A stretch of DNA of 64,000 nucleotides from Pseudomonas sp. LS.1a (GTDB taxonomy: Bacteria > Pseudomonadota > Gammaproteobacteria > Pseudomonadales > Pseudomonadaceae). Positions 54,515-63,256 of the stretch are shown here, one piece after another. Location of the stretch: positions 497,001 through 561,000 of the forward strand of contig NZ_CP092827.1 in assembly GCF_022533585.1 (NCBI RefSeq), written 5' to 3'. Under the pieces are notes generated by a model. The model worked only from the letters and a program-made list of their open reading frames with translations, did not search any database and was not told the origin of the DNA. Both the position numbers and the translations under genes were made by a program. Positions within the stretch are counted from its first letter, which is position 1; each line of letters opens with the position of its first letter.

Positions 54515-55780
54515 TCAGAGGTGAATGGACAAGCCATCGGCCAGCGACTGCCGATAGGCCCGCCACGCCGGCACGCTGCCCATCAGCAGAGCAGCCCCCA
54601 GGATAATAGCCAGCAACATCCATTCATGAGCGCTTGGCATGGCCAGCGGCAAATACAAACCATAGTTGGCCTGTACATACCCCTGGGCCAGCGCGATACC
54701 CGCATACAGCAAGCCAAGCCCGGCGCCGATCCCGACCGCCGCCAGCGACAGCGCCTCCAGCACCAGCAGCCCTGCGATATGCCATGGCCTGGCGCCAACC
54801 GAGCGCAGTATCGCCATCTCCCGGCGGCGTTCGTTGAGGCTGGTGAGAATCGCCGTGAGCATGCCGATCAGGCCGGTCAGCACCACGAACAGCGAAACCA
54901 CGAACAACGCCTGTTCCGCAGTGCCCATCAGGCTCCACAGCTCCTGCAGGGCTACCCCGGGCAGGATCGCCAGCAACGGCTCGCTGCGGTATTCATTGAT
55001 CTCCCGCTGCAGGCTGAATGTCGCGATCTTGCTGTTCAGGCCGAGCATGAATGCAGTAATGGCGGCAGGTTGCAGGTCCATGCTCCGTGCCTGCTCGGCG
55101 CTGATACGCCCGGCGCCGCGGGCCGGCACGCCGTTGTGCCAGTCGACGTGGATGGCCTCCATGCCGCCCAGGCTGATATGCAGCGTGCGGTCGACCGGCG
55201 TGCCGGTGCGCTTGAGCACACCGACCACGGTGAATGGCTTGTCATCGTGCTTGACCAGGCTGATCGCGGCGACGCCATGTGCCAGCACCAGCTTGTCGCC
55301 CAGCTTGTAGTGCAACGCCTCGGCCACTTCGGCACCGAGCACCACCTCGAACGGATCATCGGCAAACGCGCGACCCTGGCTCAATTCCAGGTGCTGGCGG
55401 CGACCGTACTGGTAATGGCTGAAGTAGTCGCCGGTAGTGCCCATCACCCGATAACCGCGGTGCGAGTCGCCCAGCGAGATGGGGATGGCCCATTTTACCC
55501 GCGGGTCCTTGGCGTAGTGCTCATAGCTGTCCCAGCGGATGTTGTTGGTGGCGTTGCCGATACGGAATACCGAGTACAGCAGCAGGTTCACCGAGCCGGA
55601 GCGGGCACCGACGATCAGGTCTGTACCGCTGATGGTGCTGGCGAAGCTGGCCCGGGCCTCGGTACGGACCCGTTCCACGGCCAGCAGCAGGCACACCGAC
55701 AGGGCAATGGCAAAGGCGGTGAGGAATGCGGTGAAACGGCGGTTGGCCAGGCTGGCCAGGGCAAGGCGGAGCAGGTACAT
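54515..55780 (-). CDS. ABC transporter permease, FtsX/MacB type
   Basis: Encodes a 421-residue permease with one N-terminal helix, a large periplasmic domain (about 45-270) and three C-terminal helices, the layout of FtsX/MacB/LolCDE permeases. The first helix includes FTAFLTAFAIALSVCLLLAV. ATG at 55780 overlaps the ATPase stop by one base and gives MYLLRLALASL; the in-frame extension to 55900 runs into the ATPase gene. It belongs to the DUF2796-ATPase-permease-DUF3299 operon, comparable to the Vibrio zrgABCDE zinc uptake operon. Confidence 0.9.
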   Translation of the reverse strand: MYLLRLALASLANRRFTAFLTAFAIALSVCLLLAVERVRTEARASFASTISGTDLIVGARSGSVNLLLYSVFRIGNATNNIRWDSYEHYAKDPRVKWAIPISLGDSHRGYRVMGTTGDYFSHYQYGRRQHLELSQGRAFADDPFEVVLGAEVAEALHYKLGDKLVLAHGVAAISLVKHDDKPFTVVGVLKRTGTPVDRTLHISLGGMEAIHVDWHNGVPARGAGRISAEQARSMDLQPAAITAFMLGLNSKIATFSLQREINEYRSEPLLAILPGVALQELWSLMGTAEQALFVVSLFVVLTGLIGMLTAILTSLNERRREMAILRSVGARPWHIAGLLVLEALSLAAVGIGAGLGLLYAGIALAQGYVQANYGLYLPLAMPSAHEWMLLAIILGAALLMGSVPAWRAYRQSLADGLSIHL

Positions 55781-56490
55781 CAGGCCTCCCGGGGCTTGGC
55801 GGCACGGTTGAGTTCGACCAGCGACAGGTGGCGGTCGAACAGCGGCGCCAGGCTCTGGTCGTGGCTGACGAACAGCAGGCTGGCACCGGCGGCGCGGCAT
55901 TCATCGAACAGCAGGCGGATGAACGCTTCGCGGGCGTCGGTATCCAGCGCCGAGGTTGGTTCGTCGGCGATCACCAGTTCGGGCTGGCCGATCAGTGCGC
56001 GGGCGGCGGCAACCCGTTGTTGCTGGCCGATCGACAGGCTGTCGGCGCGGCGGGCGAGCAGGGCGGGGTCGCCCAGCCCCAGGTGGGCCAGCAGCGTGCT
56101 GGCCGCCTGGTCGACGCTGCCATGGCGCTGCTCGGCGCGGGCCTTGCGGCTGCGCGAGAAACGGCAGGGCAGCTCGACGTTTTCGCGTACCGAGAGGAAC
56201 GGCAGCAGGTTGAACTGCTGGAAGATGTAACCGGTGTGGTCGACCCGGAATCGGTCACGGGCGCCTTGGCCCAGGCGGCCGAGGTCCTGGCCGAGCAACT
56301 GGATACGGCCCTGGCCCGGCACGTTCACCCCGCCCAGCAGGCCCAGCAACGTGGTCTTGCCACTGCCGCTGGGGCCCTTGAGAAACAGGGCCTCGCCAGC
56401 CTCCAGGCGGAATGCCGGAATGTCCAGCAGCGCGGGCTGGCCTGGCCAGGCGAACACCAGGTCATGCAGTTCGATCAACGGCTGGCGCAT
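55780..56490 (-). CDS. ABC transporter ATP-binding protein
   Basis: Encodes a 236-residue ATPase of the LolD/MacB class. The Walker A motif GPSGSGKTTLL is near residue 39, the signature LSIGQQQRVAAARAL has LSIGQ in place of LSGGQ, and Walker B LVIADEPTSALD is intact. It powers the permease encoded next, whose start overlaps its stop. It begins directly after the DUF2796 stop. Confidence 0.92.
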   Translation of the reverse strand: MRQPLIELHDLVFAWPGQPALLDIPAFRLEAGEALFLKGPSGSGKTTLLGLLGGVNVPGQGRIQLLGQDLGRLGQGARDRFRVDHTGYIFQQFNLLPFLSVRENVELPCRFSRSRKARAEQRHGSVDQAASTLLAHLGLGDPALLARRADSLSIGQQQRVAAARALIGQPELVIADEPTSALDTDAREAFIRLLFDECRAAGASLLFVSHDQSLAPLFDRHLSLVELNRAAKPREA

Positions 56491-57069
56491 TCAGAACGCG
56501 ACCGCGGCCTTGGCCGGCGTGGTTTCCACACCTTTCTGGCCATTGGGGCCGATTAGTTGCACGTTGATTTTCTGGGTGGCCGGGAAGGCCTTGAACAGCG
56601 GCGCGAGGTCCACCTGTACCAGTTTGTCTGGGTTGGCGCAGGTCAGCTGGTAGTGGGCGCCGATGTCGCTGTGCGGGTGGCTGTGCTCGTGCTCGTGCTC
56701 GTCACCGTCGTCGTCGGTTTTCGGGGCGTCACCGAACAGCGGGCTTTCCAGTTCCTGCTGGTCTTCCTTGCAGCCGGCGGCAGCGGGCAGGCCGAACAGC
56801 TTCAGTGGTTGCTCGAGCTGCTGGCGCACCGCCGCGACCTTGGCCTTGTCGGCGTCGCTGTTGGCGGCGTGTTCGAAGCCGACCAGGTTCATGGCCGGGC
56901 TGTCCAGCTCCAGCTCCAGGGTGTTGCCATCGAGCACTGCGTTGAGCTTGGCCACGCCATGCTCGTGGGCACCGAGGGTGCCATGGGCGTGGTCATGATC
57001 ATGGTCATCAGCGTGGGCATGGGCCAGGGGTAGCAAGGCGATGGGCAGGGCGAGCAACAGGCGACGCAT
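56491..57069 (-). CDS. His-rich periplasmic DUF2796 protein (ZrgA-like)
   Basis: Encodes a 192-residue exported protein of the DUF2796 family. A signal peptide (MRRLLLALPIALLPLAHAHA) is followed by DDHDHDHAHGTLGAHEHG and, mid-protein, a second His/Asp/Glu-rich stretch (DEHEHEHSHPHSD, about 130-145), which suit zinc binding. Vibrio ZrgA has the same family and histidine richness and is a zinc-binding periplasmic partner of an ABC importer. It is the first gene of this operon, behind a Zur-like box. Confidence 0.88.
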   Translation of the reverse strand: MRRLLLALPIALLPLAHAHADDHDHDHAHGTLGAHEHGVAKLNAVLDGNTLELELDSPAMNLVGFEHAANSDADKAKVAAVRQQLEQPLKLFGLPAAAGCKEDQQELESPLFGDAPKTDDDGDEHEHEHSHPHSDIGAHYQLTCANPDKLVQVDLAPLFKAFPATQKINVQLIGPNGQKGVETTPAKAAVAF

Positions 57070-57099
57070 GGACGACTCCGGAGCGGGCGGGAAGATTGG

Positions 57100-57112
57100 G
57101 TTATGTTATAAC
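57100..57112 (-). promoter_or_regulatory. Zur-like operator
   Basis: GTTAT-GTT-ATAAC (57100-57112) is a perfect 5-bp dyad of the GTTAT-N3-ATAAC Zur type. It overlaps a possible -10 box (minus strand TATAAC, + 57110-57105) with CTGGCA about 17 bp upstream as a -35 candidate. It lies 31 bp before the DUF2796 start. Repression by zinc-loaded Zur would fit a zinc import operon. Confidence 0.65.
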
Positions 57113-57199
57113 AACTTTTCCGCGTGCTGCCAGTCTGCGTGGCTCAGGTTTCATGTTGGGGTAGCATGGTGGCATTGACTTGGGTTCAAGGTATGCAGC

Positions 57200-57544
57200 A
57201 TGAGAATTCGTGGACAGATTGGTGATTGGCCTGTGGATCTGACCATCGAGCTGGCGCCGGAAGAGTGGGTGCAACTGGGGCGGCAGATCGAATTGCCTGC
57301 GGTGGCGCAGACCGCAGCAGCGGAACCCTTGGCGACAACTCGTCAGGATGATGGGCAATGGACTGCGGCTCGTGAGGTGTTGCGCCTGGCAGGGCAGATG
57401 AGCGGGCCGGAATTGCTGGATCGGTTGGAGGGGCTGGCGGGGAGTACGGCGGCGGGTAAACGGCTGTTGGTGCGGTTGCGGCACAGCAGTGATGTGAAGG
57501 TGGAAAGCGGCGTGGACGCGCCGGTGTATCACTGGGTGGGATAG
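57200..57544 (+). CDS. Small conserved-looking protein of unknown function
   Basis: Encodes a 114-residue soluble protein that I do not recognise as a named family. It begins MRIRGQIGDWPVDLTIELA and has a leucine-rich middle (ISAREVLRLAGQMSGPELLDRL-like helix). There are no cysteines, membrane segments or signal peptide. GCATG context at the start has only a weak ribosome-binding site. It is divergent from the zinc operon, but whether the Zur site affects it is unknown. It reads with normal Pseudomonas codon use, so it is probably a real gene. Confidence 0.65.
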   Translation: MRIRGQIGDWPVDLTIELAPEEWVQLGRQIELPAVAQTAAAEPLATTRQDDGQWTAAREVLRLAGQMSGPELLDRLEGLAGSTAAGKRLLVRLRHSSDVKVESGVDAPVYHWVG

Positions 57545-57569
57545 ATCTCTATTGCCTGTGCTGGCCTCA

Positions 57570-57638
57570 TTCGCGGGCATGCCCGCTACCACAGTGAGTA
57601 CAGTGCGTACCCTGTGGGAGCGGGCGTGCCCTCGCAGA
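57570..57638. repeat. REP pair between the small gene and cnoX
   Basis: Arms 57570-57594 and 57612-57638 with the GGGAGCGGGC core and several mismatches (ACCACAG, CTCGCAGA). The spacer is short (17 bp). It lies between convergent genes. Confidence 0.8.
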
Positions 57639-57648
57639 TAACTTCAGG

Positions 57649-58521
57649 TCAGAACATCGCCGCCGACAACTTGCGACGATACACGCTGACCAGCGGGTGA
57701 TCCCCACCCAGCAACTCGAACACTTGCAGCAACGCCTTTTGCGGCAACCCGTTCTCATAACCACGGTTACGCTGGAACAGCTTCAGCAACCCCTCCAGCG
57801 CCGCCTCATACTGCTGGCGAGCCAGTTGCTGGATGCTCAGCTGATAGGCCGCCTCGTCATCCTGCGGGTTCTGCGCCAGTCGGCTTTTCAGGTCGGCCAC
57901 TTCTGGCAGGCTGGCGGCCTGGCGCAGGAAGGTCAGCTGAGCCTTGGCCCCGGCCAACGCAGCCTTGTGCTCGTCGGTCTTGACCGCATCCAGCACCACC
58001 TGGGCTTCACCCAACTCCCCGCGCTCGGCCAGGCAGCGGGCGTACAGGATCAGCGCCTCGGCATTGCTGTTGTCCTCACCCAGCAGCGCCTGCAGCAGCG
58101 CTTCGGCCTCGGCAAAACGGCTTTCGGCAAACAGCGCCTTGGCTTGTTCCAGCGGCGAAGCAACGGGCGCGGCAGGCAGTTGCACGTGCGGTTCGAGCAT
58201 GGCGCGGATCGCCGACTCCGGCTGTGCACCGGCAAAGCCGTCCACCGGTTGACCGTCCTTGAACAGCACCACGGTCGGCAGGCTGCGGATGCCGAACTGG
58301 GCAACCACCTGTTGCTCCACGTCGCAGTTGATCTTGGCCAGCAGCAGCTCGCCCTGGTAACCCTCGGCGATCTTCGCCAGCAGTGGCATCAGTGCCTTGC
58401 ACGGCGCACACCACTCGGCCCAGAAGTCCACCAGCACCGGCTTGTGGAAGGAGTTCTCGATTACCAGTTGCTGGAAGGTGGCATCGGTGGCGTCGAAAAT
58501 GTAAGGCGTGTCTTGGGTCAT
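57649..58521 (-). CDS. cnoX: Thioredoxin-like co-chaperone CnoX (YbbN)
   Basis: Encodes a 290-residue protein with an N-terminal thioredoxin fold (about 1-115) and C-terminal tetratricopeptide-like repeats (about 120-285). The redox motif is WCAPC with C38 and C41, unlike E. coli CnoX, which lacks the normal CxxC pair. The family protects substrates and hands them to GroEL under oxidative stress. It has its own transcription unit upstream of the methyltransferase gene, 31 bp away. Confidence 0.9.
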   Translation of the reverse strand: MTQDTPYIFDATDATFQQLVIENSFHKPVLVDFWAEWCAPCKALMPLLAKIAEGYQGELLLAKINCDVEQQVVAQFGIRSLPTVVLFKDGQPVDGFAGAQPESAIRAMLEPHVQLPAAPVASPLEQAKALFAESRFAEAEALLQALLGEDNSNAEALILYARCLAERGELGEAQVVLDAVKTDEHKAALAGAKAQLTFLRQAASLPEVADLKSRLAQNPQDDEAAYQLSIQQLARQQYEAALEGLLKLFQRNRGYENGLPQKALLQVFELLGGDHPLVSVYRRKLSAAMF

Positions 58522-58552
58522 CGCGACTCTCGCAAACTGGTGAATTGCACCA

Positions 58553-59212
58553 CTATAAGGTGTCGCGACTGGCGTGGTACAGGCTGACCCGGCGGAATTC
58601 GTGCGGCTCGGCCAGGTCCGGCAGGGTCAGCGCTTCCAGCACGCCCAACGGCTGGTACAGCGGGTGGCTGAAGTCGCGTACCCGCGAGTCGGCCACCAGC
58701 GCCTGGCGCCCGCGCCCGAGGAAGGCATCCAGCAGCGGCAGGTTGGCGCGGTCGTACAGCACATCGGCAACCAGGATCAGGTCGAAGCGGTCGTCTTCGG
58801 CGAAGAAGTCATGGCTGTAACCCAGTTCTACCCCGTTCAGCGCGGCGTTCGCGCGGCAAGCATCGAGGGCCAGCGGGTCGAGGTCACAGGCCACCACTTC
58901 CAGCGCACCGGCGCGGGCGGCGGCAATGCCGGCGATACCGGAGCCGGCGCCAAAGTCCAGCACGCGCTTGCCGGCTACCCACTCCGGGCGCTCGGCCAGG
59001 TAGCGCGCCATGGCCAGGCCGCTGGCCCAGCAGAAGCTCCAGTAGGGCGGGTCTTCAAGAATGCGCCGGGTCTCCTCGCTGCTGAAAGCACGGTCCATGT
59101 TCTGGTCGTCGATCAGCCACAGCTTCAGGTCGCAGCCGGGCAGTTCGCTGATGACCAGGCGCGCTTCGCCGATCAGGCCGCTGAGGGCCTGTTGCAGGGC
59201 TAGCGGCGCCAC
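58553..59212 (-). CDS. Class I SAM-dependent methyltransferase
   Basis: Encodes a 219-residue methyltransferase. Motif I is DFGAGSGIAG (86-95), and an acidic CDLDPLALDA follows. The overall pattern, including the N-terminal ELPGCDLKLWLID and the PPYWSFCWASG segment, fits the ETFB-lysine/nicotinamide N-methyltransferase-like group that often modifies protein lysines. The start is GTG at 59212, directly abutting the stop of the lipoprotein gene. The substrate is unknown. Confidence 0.8.
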   Translation of the reverse strand: MAPLALQQALSGLIGEARLVISELPGCDLKLWLIDDQNMDRAFSSEETRRILEDPPYWSFCWASGLAMARYLAERPEWVAGKRVLDFGAGSGIAGIAAARAGALEVVACDLDPLALDACRANAALNGVELGYSHDFFAEDDRFDLILVADVLYDRANLPLLDAFLGRGRQALVADSRVRDFSHPLYQPLGVLEALTLPDLAEPHEFRRVSLYHASRDTL

Positions 59213-59665
59213 TTACGGCGCCTTCTCGAAACGCAGCGGGCCGATGGCCTGGGTCTGGGCCTGGGTAATGCGCACCGGCGGCAGGTGCATGATCAGCTGG
59301 CCGGAGCGGCTGGCGCGGCCACGCAGCTCGACCCGGGCACCGGCGGGGAAGGCCTCGGGGTTGAAGCGCAAGTGGTAGGGCAGGGCCTGGCCAGTGCCGG
59401 TCAGGTTGCTGCTGGCCAGCAGGCGTTGTGGGCGGTCGCGTTCGTCGATGACCAGCAAGGCCAGCTCCACGTCGGCACCGGCCGGGATCTCCAGCAAGGT
59501 GCCGCTCAGCTCGCGCTGGTAGGCCGGCAGCGGGCCCAGTACTTCGGCCGGCTTGGCCGCGCGGGCGGGCGTGGGGGCCGGAGGGGTGTCGGGCTTTGGC
59601 CTGTCGCTGCCGCAGGCGGCGAGCAGGGCGGCGCAGCACAGCACGACGAGCGCTCGGTAGTGCAT
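59213..59665 (-). CDS. YbaY-family lipoprotein
   Basis: Encodes a 150-residue lipoprotein. The signal peptide MHYRALVVLCCAALLAAC ends in the lipobox LAAC, and the mature protein has the proline/alanine-rich spacer PKPDTPPAPTPARAA before a YbaY-like beta domain (LLEIPAGADVELALLVID). ATG at 59665 was chosen because it begins the signal peptide. It is co-oriented and abutting with the methyltransferase gene. The function of the YbaY family is unknown. Confidence 0.85.
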   Translation of the reverse strand: MHYRALVVLCCAALLAACGSDRPKPDTPPAPTPARAAKPAEVLGPLPAYQRELSGTLLEIPAGADVELALLVIDERDRPQRLLASSNLTGTGQALPYHLRFNPEAFPAGARVELRGRASRSGQLIMHLPPVRITQAQTQAIGPLRFEKAP

Positions 59666-59771
59666 GGGGTAGTCCTTCACGGGCAGATTTCCCATGGATG
59701 TTAACCCCTTTGGCTTGTCTTGCCAGTGGGATGCGCTACCATGGCCCTCCCTTTTTTTGTTGCCTGCCACC

Positions 59772-60236
59772 ATGCACTGTCCCTTTTGCGGTGCCAACGA
59801 CACCAAGGTCATCGACTCTCGCCTCGTCGCCGAGGGCGAGCAGGTGCGCCGCCGCCGCGAATGCGTCGCCTGCGGTGAGCGCTTCACCACCTTCGAAACC
59901 GCTGAGCTGGTGCTGCCCCGGCTGATCAAGCAGGACGGCACGCGCCAACCCTTCGACGAGGATAAGCTGCGTGCCGGCATGCAGCGGGCACTGGAAAAGC
60001 GCCCGGTCAGCGTCGAGCGCCTGGAAGCGGCGTTGGCGCATATCAAGAGCCGCCTGCGTGCCACCGGTGAGCGCGAAGTCAAATCGCTGGTGGTGGGTGA
60101 AATGGTCATGGCCGAGCTGCGCAAGCTCGACGAAGTGGCCTATATCCGTTTTGCCTCGGTTTACCGGCGCTTCCAGGACCTCGACGAGTTCCGCGAAGAA
60201 ATCGACCGCCTGGCCCGCGAGCCGGCTAAAGAGTGA
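59772..60236 (+). CDS. nrdR: Transcriptional repressor NrdR
   Basis: Encodes NrdR (154 residues), which represses ribonucleotide reductase genes when bound to (d)ATP. The zinc ribbon cysteines are C3, C6, C31 and C34 (MHCPFC and CVACGERF), and an ATP-cone domain follows (about 50-140, with [25 protein letters not shown]). ATG at 59772 gives the family start; a longer in-frame form was rejected. It overlaps the ribD region by its stop codon. Confidence 0.97.
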   Translation: MHCPFCGANDTKVIDSRLVAEGEQVRRRRECVACGERFTTFETAELVLPRLIKQDGTRQPFDEDKLRAGMQRALEKRPVSVERLEAALAHIKSRLRATGEREVKSLVVGEMVMAELRKLDEVAYIRFASVYRRFQDLDEFREEIDRLAREPAKE

Positions 60237-60238
60237 AC

Positions 60239-61369
60239 ATGCCCAGCCAAGCTGCCATCCTCGACGCCCACTACATGGCCCGCGCGCTGGAGCTGGCGCG
60301 CAAGGGCCTGTACACCACCCACCCGAACCCGCGCGTAGGCTGCGTGATCGTGCGCGATGGCGAGGTGGTCGGCGAAGGCTGGCATGTGCGCGCCGGCGAG
60401 CCGCATGCCGAGGTGCATGCCCTGCGCCAGGCCGGTGAGCGTGCTCGTGGCGCCTGTGCCTATGTCACCCTTGAGCCCTGCAGCCACCATGGCCGCACGC
60501 CGCCGTGCGCCGAAGCGCTGGTCAAGGCCGGCGTGGCGCGGGTAGTGGCCGCCATGCAGGACCCTAACCCGCAAGTGGCGGGGCAGGGCCTGCGGCGCCT
60601 GGCCGAGGCCGGCATCGAAGTGGCCAGCGGCGTGCTCGAGGCCGAGGCCCGGGCACTCAACCCCGGTTTCCTCAAGCGCATGGAACATGGCCTGCCGTTC
60701 GTTCGCGCCAAGCTGGCCATGAGCCTGGATGGCCGCACCGCCATGGCCAGTGGCGAAAGCCAATGGATCACCGGCCCGGCCGCCCGCTCGGCGGTGCAGC
60801 GCCTGCGCGCCCGTTCCAGCGTGGTGCTGACCAGCGCCGCCAGCGTGTTGGCCGATAACGCGCGGATGACCGTACGTGGTGCCGAACTGGGCCTGGATGC
60901 CGAAACCACCGCACTGGCACTCAGCCGCACACCGCTGCGCGTGCTGGTCGATGGCCGCCTGCGCGTGCCGCTGGATGCACCATTCTTCCAGGCCGGCCCG
61001 GCCCTGGTGGTGACCGCTGTCGCAGATGACCCGCGCTATGCCGCTGCCGGCCACGAACTGCTCAGCCTGCCGGGCGACAATGGGCAGGTAGACCTGCCGG
61101 CGCTGCTGCAGGCCCTGGCGGCTCGTGGCGTCAACGAAATCCTGCTGGAAGCCGGTGCCGGCCTGGCCGGCGCCTTTGCCCGGCAAGGCCTGGTCGACGA
61201 GTACCAGTTGTTCGTCGCCGGCACCTTCCTCGGTTCCCGGGCCCGCCCGCTGCTGGACTGGCCACTGGACAGGATGAGCGAAGCGCCGCGACTGAAAATT
61301 ACCGAAATGCGCGCAGTGGGCGATGACTGGCGGGTCACGGCCATCCCCCTGCCGGCGCCCGGCGTATAA
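60239..61369 (+). CDS. ribD: Bifunctional riboflavin deaminase/reductase
   Basis: Encodes RibD (376 residues), catalysing the deamination and reduction steps after GTP ring opening. The N-terminal deaminase zinc ligands are in HAEVHAL and PCSHHGRTPPC, and the C-terminal reductase begins about 145 (FVRAKLAMSLDGRTAMASGES). ATG at 60239 was chosen; GTG at 60233, overlapping the nrdR stop, is an alternative. It is the first rib gene of the cluster. Confidence 0.96.
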   Translation: MPSQAAILDAHYMARALELARKGLYTTHPNPRVGCVIVRDGEVVGEGWHVRAGEPHAEVHALRQAGERARGACAYVTLEPCSHHGRTPPCAEALVKAGVARVVAAMQDPNPQVAGQGLRRLAEAGIEVASGVLEAEARALNPGFLKRMEHGLPFVRAKLAMSLDGRTAMASGESQWITGPAARSAVQRLRARSSVVLTSAASVLADNARMTVRGAELGLDAETTALALSRTPLRVLVDGRLRVPLDAPFFQAGPALVVTAVADDPRYAAAGHELLSLPGDNGQVDLPALLQALAARGVNEILLEAGAGLAGAFARQGLVDEYQLFVAGTFLGSRARPLLDWPLDRMSEAPRLKITEMRAVGDDWRVTAIPLPAPGV

Positions 61370-61411
61370 TGCCAGGCTTGCCCCGCGCAAACCGTTTTTG
61401 AGGAAGACCCC

Positions 61412-62077
61412 ATGTTCACCGGCATCATCGAATCCATCGGCACCATCCGCAGCCTGACCCCCAAGGGTGGCGACGTGCGCGTCTACGTCGAAACCGGCAA
61501 GCTCGACCTGGGTGACGTCAAGCTCGGCGACAGCATCGCCGTCAACGGCGTGTGCCTGACCGCCGTCGAACTGCCGGGTGACGGCTTCTGGGCCGACGTC
61601 AGTGTCGAAACCCTCAAGCGAACCGCCTTCATCGACCTCAAGAGTGGCAGCAAGGTCAACCTGGAAAAAGCCCTGACCCCCACCACCCGGCTGGGCGGGC
61701 ACCTGGTCAGCGGCCACGTCGACGGGGTCGGCGAAATCATCTCGCGCAGCGATAACGCCCGCGCCATCCAGTTCCGCGTGCGTGCACCGAAGGAGCTGGC
61801 CAAGTACATCGCCCACAAGGGTTCGATCACCGTCGACGGCACCAGCCTGACGGTCAACGAGGTCAATGGCGCCGAGTTCGAGCTGACCATTGTCCCGCAC
61901 ACCCTGTCCGAAACCATCATGGCCGACTACCGTGCAGGGCGTCGGGTGAACCTTGAGGTCGACCTGCTGGCCCGTTACCTGGAGCGTTTGCTGCTGGGTG
62001 ACAAGGCCGCCGAACCGAGCAAGGGCAGTGGCATTACCGAAAGCTTCCTGGCCGCCAACGGCTTCTTGAAATCCTGA
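61412..62077 (+). CDS. ribE: Riboflavin synthase, alpha chain
   Basis: Encodes a 221-residue riboflavin synthase (also called ribC in some Pseudomonas annotations) that dismutates two lumazine molecules. It has two related barrel halves, beginning MFTGIIESIGTIRSL, with GDSIAVNGVCLTAVE and the second copy GSITVDGTSLTVNEV. AGGAAGACCCC precedes the ATG. No FMN riboswitch sequence was found in the 42-bp gap before it. Confidence 0.96.
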   Translation: MFTGIIESIGTIRSLTPKGGDVRVYVETGKLDLGDVKLGDSIAVNGVCLTAVELPGDGFWADVSVETLKRTAFIDLKSGSKVNLEKALTPTTRLGGHLVSGHVDGVGEIISRSDNARAIQFRVRAPKELAKYIAHKGSITVDGTSLTVNEVNGAEFELTIVPHTLSETIMADYRAGRRVNLEVDLLARYLERLLLGDKAAEPSKGSGITESFLAANGFLKS

Positions 62078-62095
62078 TTGAGAAGGGGGTGCCGC

Positions 62096-63187
62096 GTGGC
62101 GCTCAACAGCATCGAAGAACTGGTCGAAGACATTCGCCAGGGCAAAATGGTCATCCTCATGGATGACGAAGACCGCGAAAACGAAGGCGACATCATCATG
62201 GCAGCCGAGTGCTGCCTGCCCGAGCACATCAACTTCATGGCCAAGCATGCCCGTGGCCTGATCTGCATGCCGATGACCCGCGAGCGTTGCGAAACGCTGA
62301 AGTTGCCGCTGATGGCGCCGCGCAACGGCTCGGGCTTCGGTACCAAGTTCACCGTGTCGATCGAAGCCGCCGAAGGTGTCACTACCGGCATCTCCGCCGC
62401 TGACCGCGCGCGCACCGTGCAGGCGGCCGCCGCCAAGGATGCCAAGGCCGAAGACATCGTCAGCCCTGGCCACATCTTCCCGCTGATGGCCCAGCCTGGC
62501 GGTACCCTGGCCCGTGCCGGCCACACCGAAGCCGCCTGCGACCTGGCGCGCATGGCCGGGTTCGAGCCGAGCGGCGTGATCTGCGAAGTGATGAACGACG
62601 ACGGCACCATGTCGCGCCGTGCCGAGCTGGAAGTGTTCGCCGCCGAGCACGGCCTGAAGATCGGCACCATCGCCGACCTGATCCACTACCGCATGATCCA
62701 CGAGCGCACCGTGCAGCGCGTCTCCGAGCAACCGGTGGAGAGCGAGCTGGGCGAGTTCAACCTGGTCACCTACCGCGACGCGGTGGAAGGCGACGTGCAC
62801 ATGGCCCTGACCCTGGGCAAGATCTGCGCCGAAGAGCCGACCCTGGTGCGCGTGCACAACATGGACCCGCTGCGCGACCTGCTGCTGGTCAAGCAACCGG
62901 GCCGCTGGAGCCTGCGCGCGGCCATGGCCGCCGTGGCCGAGGCCGGCAGCGGCGTGGTATTGCTGCTGGGCCACCCGCTGGACGGCGACGTGCTGCTGGC
63001 GCACATCCGCGAAAGCGCCGGCGATGCACCGGCCAAGGCACCGACCACCTACAGCACCGTGGGTGCCGGTTCGCAGATCCTGCGTGACCTCGGCGTGCGC
63101 AAGATGCGCCTGATGAGTTCGCCGATGAAGTTCAACGCGATATCCGGATTCGATCTGGAAGTTGTAGAATACGTGCCCTCCGAGTGA
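62096..63187 (+). CDS. ribB: DHBP synthase with degenerate GTP cyclohydrolase II domain
   Basis: Encodes a 363-residue RibBA-like protein, GTG start at 62096 (VALNSIEELVEDI). The N-terminal 3,4-dihydroxy-2-butanone-4-phosphate synthase is intact, with DDEDRENEGD at 23-32 and GHTEAACDLARMAG. The C-terminal part (about 206-363) aligns with GTP cyclohydrolase II by position, but the zinc cysteines of that family (SCxxGD...QRCDCG) are absent; the matching stretch reads VHNMDPLRDLLLVKQPGRWSL. It probably has only DHBP synthase activity (RibBX type), with a separate ribA elsewhere. Confidence 0.92.
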   Translation: MALNSIEELVEDIRQGKMVILMDDEDRENEGDIIMAAECCLPEHINFMAKHARGLICMPMTRERCETLKLPLMAPRNGSGFGTKFTVSIEAAEGVTTGISAADRARTVQAAAAKDAKAEDIVSPGHIFPLMAQPGGTLARAGHTEAACDLARMAGFEPSGVICEVMNDDGTMSRRAELEVFAAEHGLKIGTIADLIHYRMIHERTVQRVSEQPVESELGEFNLVTYRDAVEGDVHMALTLGKICAEEPTLVRVHNMDPLRDLLLVKQPGRWSLRAAMAAVAEAGSGVVLLLGHPLDGDVLLAHIRESAGDAPAKAPTTYSTVGAGSQILRDLGVRKMRLMSSPMKFNAISGFDLEVVEYVPSE

Positions 63188-63232
63188 CTTGAGGCGGCAG
63201 TGACGCCCTCCAGCTCGAGTCCATACCCCTGT

Positions 63233-63256
63233 CGAGGCCGCCAGCATGCGGCCTCG
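63233..63256 (+). other. Hairpin before ribH
   Basis: CGAGGCCGC (63233-63241) pairs perfectly with GCGGCCTCG (63248-63256) over a 6-nt loop, 23 bp before ribH. No T tract follows. It may modulate ribH translation or processing. An FMN riboswitch is not seen. Confidence 0.5.

Noticed and set aside
61370..61411. An FMN riboswitch ahead of the riboflavin genes.
   Set aside because: Neither this gap nor the gap before ribH contains the conserved AGGGGCAGGG-type RFN core, and both gaps are too short for a full aptamer.
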